NCBI GenBank assembly: GCA_036351055.1
Contig: JAZBOH010000094.1
Coordinates: 1-36,967 of the forward strand
Reading direction: 5' to 3'
Source: JABDPF01 sp036351055
GTDB lineage: Bacteria; Pseudomonadota; Gammaproteobacteria; Xanthomonadales; SZUA-36
DNA: 36,967 bases
This document shows positions 8,235 to 16,073 of the stretch, one piece after another (position 1 is the stretch's first letter; each line of letters starts with the position of its first letter). The notes beneath the pieces were generated by a model. That model was not told the origin of the DNA and did not search any database. It saw only the letters and a list, made by a program, of their open reading frames with translations. Both the position numbers and the translations under genes were made by a program.

Positions 8235-10433
8235 TCAGTTGATCATCACGGCGCCGCCCTTGAGCGTCAGCATTCCATTACCTTTTACGGTGGTCATTGA
8301 TGACTCGACATTGAGCATCGTGTTTGCGGATATATCGACCTGCGTTTGTCCGGTTATCGTGATCATTGGCGCCTCAATCGTGATTCCTGTGGGGTCCAGC
8401 TTGATGGAACTCTGCCCAACCTTGAACTCGATCGACTGCGCTGCCTCTTCAAAAATAGCCCCTGTATCGGCCTTCCGCTCGATGTTGCCCATTTCGACGG
8501 TCTGGCTAAAATTGCCCGTCCTGACCGTTTTGGTGACATCGCCCTCGATCGTTTGCGTGAACTTGCCCATTTCAATCGTGTGCGTGACGTCGCCTTGTTC
8601 GACAAGCAGCTTGTCATCAGCGTGTTTTATGACCACATCACGGCCGATATCAGCCTTGTTGTCAGTCGCTATCTCCAGAACCTCGTTACCCTTGATTTCG
8701 GTTTTTTTGCTTGCATGGATCGTGGTGACTTCCACTTCGTCCTTGATTTCGGGCTTCTTGTCCTTATCATCACCACCACAATATTCCCCCTCACCGATTT
8801 CGGTCGTCCGGCTCACCCCGACCTTCCGGCCTTCCTTGTTTTTGACGACTGAATTGAGGTCTTTCTCCGCCTGGAAATAGACTTCCTCTTTGCCTTTCAG
8901 GTCCTCGAAACGCAACTCGTTGAAATTGTCCGGCGTGCCTTCCTTGGTGCTGTGAGACTTGATCCCGCTTTGCGTTTTGTTGGCGTCCAGCGCGTAGGGA
9001 GGCATGTTCTCCGCGTTGTAGACGGCACCGGTGATCAGGGGGCGGTCAGGGTCTCCCTCAAGGAAACTGACCACGACTTCCTGGCCAATTCGCGGAATAT
9101 GGATTCCGCCCCAGTTCTTTCCGGCCCATATTTGCGACACGCGAATCCAGCAGGTCCTGTCCTGGTCCTTGACTTTCAGGGGGTCCCTGTCCCAGTGAAA
9201 CCGGACCTTCACCCGGCCGTACTTGTCACAGAATATTTCTTCCCCCTCCAGGCCAACCACCTTCGCTGTCTGCGGACCACGAATCACGGGCTTGGGTGTC
9301 GTCCTCTGGCTGCGGTAGGGCCAACCCTTGTTGATCGCTTCGATATGACAACGGTATGGCTCGCGGTTATCGTTGTTACCCGATACCGGGTCATCGCCGG
9401 CTATCTCGTGGTGCACCGATACAATCAGATACGCCGCTTCTTCATCCTGGTGCTCATACTCGGTCAGCCTGAATGTGCAGCCTGCCAGCATGCCCCGGGT
9501 ATTTCCGCTGGAAAATGCGCGTATGCTCTGCGTCTCCCAGGTATCCCGGAGAACTTCAGTCATTTCCTCCCCAATATTCAACTCCTTGAAGTCTCCGGGG
9601 TAGTCATATATTTCGGACGTTTTTGACAAGGGGCTGTCGTGTTTGGGCTTGTGGTTTACCTCACTTTTTGATGTCAGGATGGACTTCGGCTTCTCAAAGT
9701 CATAAGCCTGCTGAGAGAAATCGGTCGGGATGATGCTTTGCCGCAGCATCCAGGACTGGAGGTGTTCGGGGCGCCGGTTGGAATCCGCAGACGGCGGGTA
9801 ATAAGGAACCTCGGCGTAATCCGGATTATCCTTGTGCGAGGAAACAGAATCCGCGAGCACCAGCATGTGTTTGCCTTCTTCATGTTCGAAGTAGTAATAG
9901 ATGCCTTCCAACTCCATCAAACGTGAAACGAAATCCAGGGCAGACTCGCGGTACTGCACGCAGTAGTCCCGTTTTTGGTACGTGCCCGTCAAACCACCCA
10001 TCAGGTATTCTGAAAACCCGTGATCCTTGAATACGGCGTCAATGATCTCAGGAACGGTCTTTTCCTGGAAAATTCTGCAATCGCTGGTGCGTGAAAGGAA
10101 CCAGAGCCAGGGCCGCAGGGTTGCTGAAAAGCGGCCGAACCTGCCCTCGCTGCCACTAAACGCAAACTCCGTGACATAACCATTGAAGAACCTGCGTTTC
10201 CCTTCCTGGTTGTCTATCGATATGGTGACTTTTTCACCCACGATCTTGTCGAACTTGACATCCATGCTTTCACACAGCAGGTCCAGGCGATATTCAAACA
10301 GCCTGCCGAGCCGGTCTTCACCTTCAAATGACCGGAGGATCAAATTCGTATCGGACGGGGTTACGTCGCCGGGATAGTCAAACTGTAGCCCACGGTGGAC
10401 ATCGCTAACGGTGGCGGTCAGATCTTCGGACAT
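8235..10433 (-). CDS. tssI: T6SS spike protein VgrG (TssI)
   Basis: The 732-aa protein starts at ATG 10433 (AGGGA 8 nt upstream; a GTG nine codons earlier lacks such a site). It has the gp27/gp5-like architecture: an N-terminal hub domain, the OB-fold region with KYGRVKVRFHWDRD, CWIRVSQIWAG and GGIHIPRIGQEVVVSFLEGD, and a C-terminal beta-helix of short repeats ending in MLTLKGGAVMIN. The length is that of an unevolved VgrG; no enzymatic extension follows the needle. VgrG trimers tip the Hcp tube and carry effectors, often via PAAR proteins, none of which is in the window. It is downstream of a Crp-type gene with a perfect CRP-like operator in the 114-bp gap, and heads a two-gene unit with the DUF6931-like gene. 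Confidence 0.96.
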   Translation of the reverse strand: MSEDLTATVSDVHRGLQFDYPGDVTPSDTNLILRSFEGEDRLGRLFEYRLDLLCESMDVKFDKIVGEKVTISIDNQEGKRRFFNGYVTEFAFSGSEGRFGRFSATLRPWLWFLSRTSDCRIFQEKTVPEIIDAVFKDHGFSEYLMGGLTGTYQKRDYCVQYRESALDFVSRLMELEGIYYYFEHEEGKHMLVLADSVSSHKDNPDYAEVPYYPPSADSNRRPEHLQSWMLRQSIIPTDFSQQAYDFEKPKSILTSKSEVNHKPKHDSPLSKTSEIYDYPGDFKELNIGEEMTEVLRDTWETQSIRAFSSGNTRGMLAGCTFRLTEYEHQDEEAAYLIVSVHHEIAGDDPVSGNNDNREPYRCHIEAINKGWPYRSQRTTPKPVIRGPQTAKVVGLEGEEIFCDKYGRVKVRFHWDRDPLKVKDQDRTCWIRVSQIWAGKNWGGIHIPRIGQEVVVSFLEGDPDRPLITGAVYNAENMPPYALDANKTQSGIKSHSTKEGTPDNFNELRFEDLKGKEEVYFQAEKDLNSVVKNKEGRKVGVSRTTEIGEGEYCGGDDKDKKPEIKDEVEVTTIHASKKTEIKGNEVLEIATDNKADIGRDVVIKHADDKLLVEQGDVTHTIEMGKFTQTIEGDVTKTVRTGNFSQTVEMGNIERKADTGAIFEEAAQSIEFKVGQSSIKLDPTGITIEAPMITITGQTQVDISANTMLNVESSMTTVKGNGMLTLKGGAVMIN

Positions 10434-10494
10434 GGTTTTTTCCCTGGAGAATATTTGCACGTGAACATAAAGGTCTCTCTAGATTCTAGCAGTA

Positions 10495-10540
10495 ATCATA
10501 ATGCCTGCATGCTGGCCCGGGGGCTGTGAACCCGTTCACA
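10495..10540 (-). promoter_or_regulatory. CRP-type operator and promoter of vgrG
   Basis: TGTGA-ACCCGT-TCACA occupies 10525-10540, a perfect match to the CRP core; the arms extend to TGTGAAC/GTTCACA, 7 bp perfect with a 2-bp centre. On the minus strand TATGAT (10500-10495, 5/6 to the -10 consensus) puts the start near 10488, so the operator centre is at about -44; using the overlapping CATTAT instead gives -41.5. Either fits class II activation. CCCGGG arms outside the operator (10516-10521, 10542-10547) form a larger inverted repeat directly after the stop of the Crp-type gene. It may also work as a hairpin, but no T-run follows. Confidence 0.65.
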
Positions 10541-10547
10541 ACCCGGG

Positions 10548-11231
10548 TCAAACCAGCGACTCCAGCAAGTGGGGTGCCGGAATCAGCACCTTGCCGTCCA
10601 CGATACGGATCACTCCCTGGCTTTGCCACGCTTTCAGCTGCTTGTTCACACTCTCACGAGAGGCGTTGATCAAGGTGCCCAGCTCGTACTGAGAGAGTTT
10701 CAGGTCGAGCAGCAAGCCCTCGCTGGACTCGATCCCGTGTTCGGCCGCCAGGTCGAGCAGACGGGCCGCCAGGCGGCCAGGAATTTCGATAAACACCGAG
10801 TCCTCGTACAGGTCCGTCGTGGCCCGCACCCGCCCGGCGAGGATGGAGAGCAGCTTGAGGCCGATCTGCTGGTGCTTTTCCAGCAAGCCGCGAAAGTCCC
10901 GGTGGTGTAGAACGAGCAATTCGCAGGGTTCGATAGCGGTGATGGTCGCGCTTCTCCGTTCGCCGTCAAGCAAGGCCAACTCACCAAAAATGTCGCCCTT
11001 CTTGAGGATAAAAAAACTCAACTCCTTGCCCTCGGCGGAGACCACGGAAATCTTGAGACGACCCGAGGTAACGATATACATTTCCTTGCCGGGATCACCC
11101 TGGTGGAAAACCGCTTTTTTAGCGGGCACGCTGAAAGTCGAGCACAGCTCCAGGATCTGCTTGCGGTCGGCCGGGGGCAGATCGCCAAAAAGCTCGCTAC
11201 CCGCCAATAAGTTTTCCTCATGGTCTATCAT
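10548..11231 (-). CDS. Crp-type cyclic-nucleotide-responsive transcription regulator
   Basis: A 227-aa protein when started at ATG 11231; a TTG at 11282 would overlap the divergent cyclase gene. It has a cyclic-nucleotide-binding domain (about 12-130), a C-helix, and a winged helix (about 150-227). Residues that bind cAMP in E. coli CRP have counterparts: Glu84 in GELALLDG, Arg93-Ser94 in ERRSA, and Thr138-Thr139 where CRP has Thr127-Ser128. The recognition helix ASRESVNKQLK keeps the Arg-Glu pair of CRP (SRETVGR) and has Lys for the last Arg, so TGTGA recognition is likely. There is no Fnr-type cysteine cluster. It lies between clpV and vgrG, divergent from a nucleotide cyclase, and CRP-like sites stand before vgrG and hcp. 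It is therefore the obvious candidate regulator of this T6SS. The call rests on residue alignment by eye. Confidence 0.9.
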   Translation of the reverse strand: MIDHEENLLAGSELFGDLPPADRKQILELCSTFSVPAKKAVFHQGDPGKEMYIVTSGRLKISVVSAEGKELSFFILKKGDIFGELALLDGERRSATITAIEPCELLVLHHRDFRGLLEKHQQIGLKLLSILAGRVRATTDLYEDSVFIEIPGRLAARLLDLAAEHGIESSEGLLLDLKLSQYELGTLINASRESVNKQLKAWQSQGVIRIVDGKVLIPAPHLLESLV

Positions 11232-11281
11232 GATCAATGTACGCAACTGAAATCCTTTGTGGAATTGACCCAGGCCTGGCA

Positions 11282-12166
11282 ATGACCCGCTCCGAGAAAC
11301 CGATCGCCACCGTGATGTTCGCCGATATCTGCCGCAGCACTTACCTGTTCTCGAAACTGGGTGACATGGCCGCGGCGGCCTTGATTCAACGGGCCCTGAA
11401 TTCGGCTTCCGCCATCGTTGAATCGAACGGCGGGAAAGTCCTCAGGACACAGGGTGACGATATTTTTTGCCTCTTCGCCCGGGCCGGCAACGCATTGAAA
11501 TCCGCACTCGACATTCACCGCAATGCGCGCACCATGAGCGAGCTCGAAATGCGTATCGGAATCAACACGGGCCCGGTCTTTCGCTCCGGGAAGGAAATTC
11601 TTGGCGATACCGTCAATATCGCGGCCCGGCTGTGTGACATCGCAAAAGGCGGTCAAACCCTCGTTACCCCGCTCACCGCCCAGGACCTGAAAGCGATTCC
11701 ACCCGGACCCTTCCGCTCGCTGGGCGAGGTCCATATCAAGGGGAAATCCAGCCCCCTCTCCCTGCTCGAACTGCTTGACGAGGAGCAGCAGGATGAAATC
11801 ACCCAGGTCGGACCGGCGCGACGTGCGGCACCGGCCTCCAACCGCCTTTCCATCGAGTTCCAGGGACGCGCCATCAACCTGGACTACCGCCTTGTTCGTT
11901 TTCTCCTGGGCCGCCATGACGACTGTGACCTGGTGCTCGACAACCACCTGGTTTCGCGCCACCACGCCGAAATCCGGTACGTGGGCAAGGATTTCGTGTT
12001 GACCGACTTCAGCACCAACGGCACGCTGGTCATACGGGACGGCCAGCGGCGCATGCTCCAGCACGGCCAGATTGCACTGCGCGGCCGTGGTTCGATTTTC
12101 CTCGGCCGCACCCAGTACAGCCGGGAATTTGAAATCAACTTCCATACCGGCGGGTCAGTGCGCTGA
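11282..12166 (+). CDS. Class III nucleotide cyclase - FHA domain fusion
   Basis: The preferred start is ATG 11282 (294 aa), leaving 50 bp to the divergent regulator; an in-frame ATG at 11237 would leave only 5 bp. Residues about 8-165 form a class III cyclase homology domain. It has both metal-binding aspartates (Asp15 in FADICRST, Asp59 in RTQGDD) and the transition-state Asn112 and Arg116 in GDTVNIAARL. The substrate-specifying positions are unusual: Arg55 where Lys is expected and Glu105 where Asp or Thr is expected. Residues about 185-290 are an FHA domain with GRHDDCD, SRHHA and STNGT, predicted to bind phosphothreonine. The protein has no signal peptide or membrane segment. It probably makes cAMP (or another cyclic purine nucleotide) in response to phosphorylation and feeds the adjacent Crp-type regulator. 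It converges on clpV with a single base between the stops. Confidence 0.9.
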   Translation: MTRSEKPIATVMFADICRSTYLFSKLGDMAAAALIQRALNSASAIVESNGGKVLRTQGDDIFCLFARAGNALKSALDIHRNARTMSELEMRIGINTGPVFRSGKEILGDTVNIAARLCDIAKGGQTLVTPLTAQDLKAIPPGPFRSLGEVHIKGKSSPLSLLELLDEEQQDEITQVGPARRAAPASNRLSIEFQGRAINLDYRLVRFLLGRHDDCDLVLDNHLVSRHHAEIRYVGKDFVLTDFSTNGTLVIRDGQRRMLQHGQIALRGRGSIFLGRTQYSREFEINFHTGGSVR

Positions 12167-12167
12167 T

Positions 12168-15002
12168 TCAGGTATAGGTATAGGTGAAATCGTCCTCCTG
12201 CGCGTCGATATGAACGGTCTGCAAGGGATTGCCCTCGGACAGGCGCGTCAGGAGTTCGCGGCTTATCGTGGGCAACACCGTGTTGGTCAGGATGGCGTCG
12301 ATCATGCGGCCGCCGCTCTCCAGTTCCGTGCAGCGTGCGCCGATTAATTTCAGGACCTCGTCACTGTAGGTCAGCGGGATGCCGTGGTTTTCCTGCATGC
12401 GCTTGACGATGCGGTTCAGTTGCAGCGTGATGATCATCTGCAGCACCTCGTCGCTCAGCGGGTAGAACGGGATACTGACGATACGCCCCAGTAGCGCCGC
12501 GGGGAAGACCTTCAGTTGCGGTTCTCGCAGCGCCTTGGCCACACCGTCCGAATCCGGCATCAGTTCCGGGTCCTTGCACAGGTTCATGATCTCATCACTG
12601 CCCACGTTGGACGTCAGCAGGATCAGCGTGTTCTTGAAGTCGATAAAGCGCCCTTCGCCGTCCTCCATGAAACCCTTGTCGAACACCTGGAAGAAAATCT
12701 CGTGCACATCGGGATGCGCTTTCTCCACCTCGTCCAGCAAGACCACGCTGTAGGGGCGGCGGCGCACGGCCTCGGTCAGCACACCGCCCTCACCGTAACC
12801 GACGTAGCCCGGGGGCGCACCCTTGAGGGTCGATACCGTGTGCGCTTCCTGGAATTCACTCATGTTGATGGTGATCATGTTCTGTTCACCGCCGTACATG
12901 CTCTCGGCGATGGCCAGCGCGGTTTCCGTCTTACCGGTTCCGCTTGGGCCACACAGCATGAACACGCCGATCGGCTTGCCCGGGTTATCGAGTGCGGCGC
13001 GGCTGGTCTGAACGCGCTTGGCAATCATTTCAAGCGCGTGGTCCTGGCCCTTGACGCGTTGTTCCAGGCGCTGGGTCATGCTGAGGACGTTCTGGATCTC
13101 GTCCTTGACCATGCTGCCCACCGGGATGCCCGTCCAATCCTCGACCACGGCCGCAACGGCCTGGCTGTCCACGCTGTGGTGCACCAGCGGTTTTTCACCC
13201 TGGATCTTCGTCAGCTCGGCCTGCAGGGCCTCCAACTCGGCGCGGATGGCTGTCTCGTCGAGTACTTCCCCGGCGTCATCCCCGGCTGCGGCATCAACGG
13301 AAACGTCCACGGATGCCTCGACGGAAACGTCCACGGCCCCTTCGACAACTTCTTCCACCGTTTCCTCGGCGGCTTCTTCGGCGGCTTCGATAACGGCCTC
13401 CGCCACCGCGTCCTCAAGCCCAGCTTCAGCCATCGCTTCAGCCGCCTCTTCCTCGACACTATCCCCGCTCAGTTTTTCCCGTAACTTCAGAATCTGGTCG
13501 ACCAGGGCCTTCTCATTCGACCAGCGTTCCTTGAGATCGGCGTCGCGCGCGCGCTCCGTTTCCAGTTCGTCGGCGATCTTGACCTCACGCTCCTTGTCTT
13601 CAACACCGATGGCCGCCTCGCGCGCCATGATCCGTTGTTCCAGTTCAAGGGCATCGATCCTGTGTTCACAGTCTTCCAGTTCGGCCGGAATCGCATGCAA
13701 CGCCACGGCCACGCGGGCACAGGCGGTGTCCAGCAGGCTGACGGCCTTGTCCGGCAACTGGCGGGCCGGGATATAGCGATGGGACAGCCTTGAGGCCGCT
13801 TCCACCGCCTCGTCGAAAATCTGCACCTTGTGGTGCTTTTCCATCGCCGGCGCGACGCAGCGCATCATCCGGGTACAACGTTCTTCACTCGGTTCCTCGA
13901 CCTTGACCACCTGGAATCGCCGGGTCAGCGCGGGGTCTTTTTCGATGTATTTTTTGTATTCCGCCCAGGTTGTTGCCGCGACGGTGCGCAAGGTTCCCCT
14001 GGCCAGGGCCGGCTTCAGCAGGTTAGCGGCATCGCCGGTGCCTTCTGACCCCCCCGCGCCGATCAGGGTATGCGCCTCGTCGACAAACAGGATGATGGGC
14101 GTCGGTGAGGCATGTACTTCATCGATCACCTGCCGCAGGCGCTGCTCAAACTCACCCTTCATGCTGGCGCCGGCCTGCAGGAGGCCGATATCGAGTGCTT
14201 TCAGGGATACGTTTTTCAATTGCGGCGGAACGTCGCCGCGCGCCAGGCGCATCGCGAAGCCCTCTACCACGGCGGTTTTACCCACGCCGGCCTCACCGGT
14301 AAGGATCGGGTTGTTCTGGCGGCGGCGCATCAGGATATCGACGATCTGTCGGATTTCCTCATCACGACCGACGATCGCATCCAGTTCGCCGTTGCGCGCC
14401 TGCTCGGTCAGGTCGACCGAGAACTTGGCAAGCGCGGACTTGTCACCACCCGGCGCCGCGCCGCCCACGCCCGGTGCGCCATCCGCCGCGCCCAGGTCGC
14501 TGCCGTCGCTGGCGGCGAGTGAATCTTCCGGCGAACCGTCGATGATCTTGTGCACCGACTTGATCAGGTCATCGAGTTCGATGCGTTCGAATTCGCTGGA
14601 AATACGCATCAACTCGTTCCGCAGGTTGCGCGTTTTCAGGATGCCGATCAGGAGATAGGCGCTGCGGACCTGAGGCGACTGGTACATCAGGCTGCCGTAT
14701 ACCCAGGCCCTTTCAACCGACTCCTCGAGGTGGGCGGACAGGTCGCTGACCGAAGTCGCACCGCGCGGCAAGGCATCCAGGGCCTTGGTGAAATCCGCCG
14801 CAAGGCGGGCATTCTCGAGCTTGTAGTGATCGAGGATACGTCTCAGGTCCGAATCCTGGAGTTGCAGGATCTGTTGCAACCAGTGCACCAGTTCGACGTA
14901 AGAATTGCCGCGCATCTTGCAGAATACGGTGGCGCTCTCGATGGATTGATACAACAGGCTGTTAAGCTTTCCAAATAATGCGGTACGACTGATTTCTGTC
15001 AC
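12168..15002 (-). CDS. clpV: T6SS sheath-disassembly ATPase ClpV (TssH)
   Basis: The 944-aa AAA+ ATPase starts at a GTG at 15002 preceded by GAGGG. It has a Clp N-domain (about 1-160), a Gly/Ala-rich linker, a first AAA module with Walker A GEAGVGKT (236-243) and Walker B FVDEAHT, a coiled-coil middle region, and a second AAA module with Walker A GPSGTGKT (about 685-692) and LLDEVEKAHPDV. ClpV hexamers extract TssC from the contracted sheath so that it can be recycled. It is longer than common ClpV proteins, mainly because of an acidic Ala/Val/Glu-rich insertion at about residues 511-580, listed separately. It is last in the tssA-clpV operon, 33 bp after tssG. Confidence 0.96.
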   Translation of the reverse strand: MTEISRTALFGKLNSLLYQSIESATVFCKMRGNSYVELVHWLQQILQLQDSDLRRILDHYKLENARLAADFTKALDALPRGATSVSDLSAHLEESVERAWVYGSLMYQSPQVRSAYLLIGILKTRNLRNELMRISSEFERIELDDLIKSVHKIIDGSPEDSLAASDGSDLGAADGAPGVGGAAPGGDKSALAKFSVDLTEQARNGELDAIVGRDEEIRQIVDILMRRRQNNPILTGEAGVGKTAVVEGFAMRLARGDVPPQLKNVSLKALDIGLLQAGASMKGEFEQRLRQVIDEVHASPTPIILFVDEAHTLIGAGGSEGTGDAANLLKPALARGTLRTVAATTWAEYKKYIEKDPALTRRFQVVKVEEPSEERCTRMMRCVAPAMEKHHKVQIFDEAVEAASRLSHRYIPARQLPDKAVSLLDTACARVAVALHAIPAELEDCEHRIDALELEQRIMAREAAIGVEDKEREVKIADELETERARDADLKERWSNEKALVDQILKLREKLSGDSVEEEAAEAMAEAGLEDAVAEAVIEAAEEAAEETVEEVVEGAVDVSVEASVDVSVDAAAGDDAGEVLDETAIRAELEALQAELTKIQGEKPLVHHSVDSQAVAAVVEDWTGIPVGSMVKDEIQNVLSMTQRLEQRVKGQDHALEMIAKRVQTSRAALDNPGKPIGVFMLCGPSGTGKTETALAIAESMYGGEQNMITINMSEFQEAHTVSTLKGAPPGYVGYGEGGVLTEAVRRRPYSVVLLDEVEKAHPDVHEIFFQVFDKGFMEDGEGRFIDFKNTLILLTSNVGSDEIMNLCKDPELMPDSDGVAKALREPQLKVFPAALLGRIVSIPFYPLSDEVLQMIITLQLNRIVKRMQENHGIPLTYSDEVLKLIGARCTELESGGRMIDAILTNTVLPTISRELLTRLSEGNPLQTVHIDAQEDDFTYTYT
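13262..13470 (-). repeat. Acidic low-complexity repeat insertion in ClpV middle region
   Basis: About 70 codons encode an acidic, Ala/Val/Glu-rich stretch, including AEAVIEAAEEAAEE and the repeat DVSVEASVDVSVDAA. The repeat is visible in the DNA: the 16-mer acggaaacgtccacgg occurs at 13297-13312 and 13321-13336, exactly eight codons apart. The reading frame is open throughout, so it looks like in-frame repeat expansion rather than damage. It lies between the coiled-coil middle region and the second AAA module. Confidence 0.75.
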
Positions 15003-15035
15003 GGTTCTGCCCTCTTCGTTTTCATTTTCAAATCA

Positions 15036-16073
15036 TCAATGTCTGTACTCGGCTGCCTGCAAAACCAGGTCGCCGATCACCTCGCGTTTTTCCTCGCTTT
15101 GCAACCAACTGGTCCACCCCAGCGCGCCCTGTTTTCCAAGACAGGTCACCGGCTTTTCGGACCCTTTCAACAACAGCTGGGTTTCCCATAACAACTCGAT
15201 TCCTAGGTAGTTACGGACCATCGCGGTCATTGCTTCAAAGTGTTGGCCCGAGGGCAGGAAGCCCTCGTAATCTTCCAGGCTCAGTGGGCCCAGGCAGATC
15301 TGGAACTTGTCCTGCCGCTGCCAGACGCGCTCGCCCAGAACCGTACTCTCACCCAGTCGCCCGGTGCCCCCGCCTTGCCCCAGCCTGAAGCGGTCCGAGC
15401 GCGGAATGTCCAGCCAGTGGGCGATAAACTCCCGGATCTTCGCCTTGACGCCGAAATAACTCTCGAGAATCGAGGCCAGGCCGGTCGCGTGGCGCGGCAA
15501 GCTCGCCAGGTGACCGGTGAAGTGCAGCTTCAAGGCCTGGGGCATGGCGTCCATACCCTGCATCGCCGGCATGCCAAATCCTGCCAGGCTGGCCACGTAT
15601 ACCGAAAAACGGTCCTGGTCCGGCCGGTCATGCTGAACCGTCGGCTGGGCCTGTGCCCACGCGCGGTAAAACAGGCTGACGATGCGATGGTGGAACATGT
15701 CACCAAACGCCGCCAGGGTATGGTCCTGGTGGTGCCGCATACGCCAACGGGCGTACTCAGTCAGGTGTATGGGCAGCGGACCGTCGGGCCCGAAAAGCCC
15801 CAGAAAACGCTGTGAAATCCGTGCGGTGCCCCGCGGACCTTCAAAATCGACGGCGTTTAATGTCGACGCGGCAAAGCTGGTATAGGGCGTCTCGGCGAAT
15901 CGCACCGGGTCTTCTGAAGGCCGAAAGGCCTTGCCGGTCAAAGCCTTGTCCGGGAACTCGCAATTGATCCGGCGCACCGCCTGGAAAAACCCGTAGCGGT
16001 ACGGCGCCTGCTTGATCTCTCTCAGGAGCGTTATGCCCTCGGCCGGGTTCCCATTCTCACTGGCCATCGGCAT
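15036..16073 (-). CDS. tssG: T6SS baseplate protein TssG
   Basis: A 345-aa protein of the TssG (ImpH/VasB) family, recognised by the N-terminal PYRYGFFQAVRRIN and RPSEDPVRFAETPY, RISQRFLGLFGPDGPLPIHL, and LGERVWQRQDKFQICLGPL. TssG joins TssF in the TssE-F-G-K baseplate wedge that docks on the membrane complex. The start overlaps the end of tssF by 43 bp, indicating translational coupling. An alternative ATG two codons later (16067) is equally plausible. Length is normal for the family. All motifs are intact. Confidence 0.95.
   Translation of the reverse strand: MPMASENGNPAEGITLLREIKQAPYRYGFFQAVRRINCEFPDKALTGKAFRPSEDPVRFAETPYTSFAASTLNAVDFEGPRGTARISQRFLGLFGPDGPLPIHLTEYARWRMRHHQDHTLAAFGDMFHHRIVSLFYRAWAQAQPTVQHDRPDQDRFSVYVASLAGFGMPAMQGMDAMPQALKLHFTGHLASLPRHATGLASILESYFGVKAKIREFIAHWLDIPRSDRFRLGQGGGTGRLGESTVLGERVWQRQDKFQICLGPLSLEDYEGFLPSGQHFEAMTAMVRNYLGIELLWETQLLLKGSEKPVTCLGKQGALGWTSWLQSEEKREVIGDLVLQAAEYRH

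Noticed and set aside
8235..8700. Possible effector domain at the C-terminus of VgrG
   Set aside because: The C-terminal part is the short-repeat beta-helix of ordinary VgrG and ends without an extra domain.
13262..13470. CRISPR-like or mobile-element repeat in clpV
   Set aside because: The repeat is in frame, encodes an acidic low-complexity stretch, has only two close 16-bp copies and no spacer structure or terminal repeats.
12516..13484. Open frame of 322 codons on the plus strand opposite clpV
   Set aside because: It is antisense to the well-supported clpV coding sequence, which shows intact AAA motifs; long antisense frames are usual in GC-rich genes.
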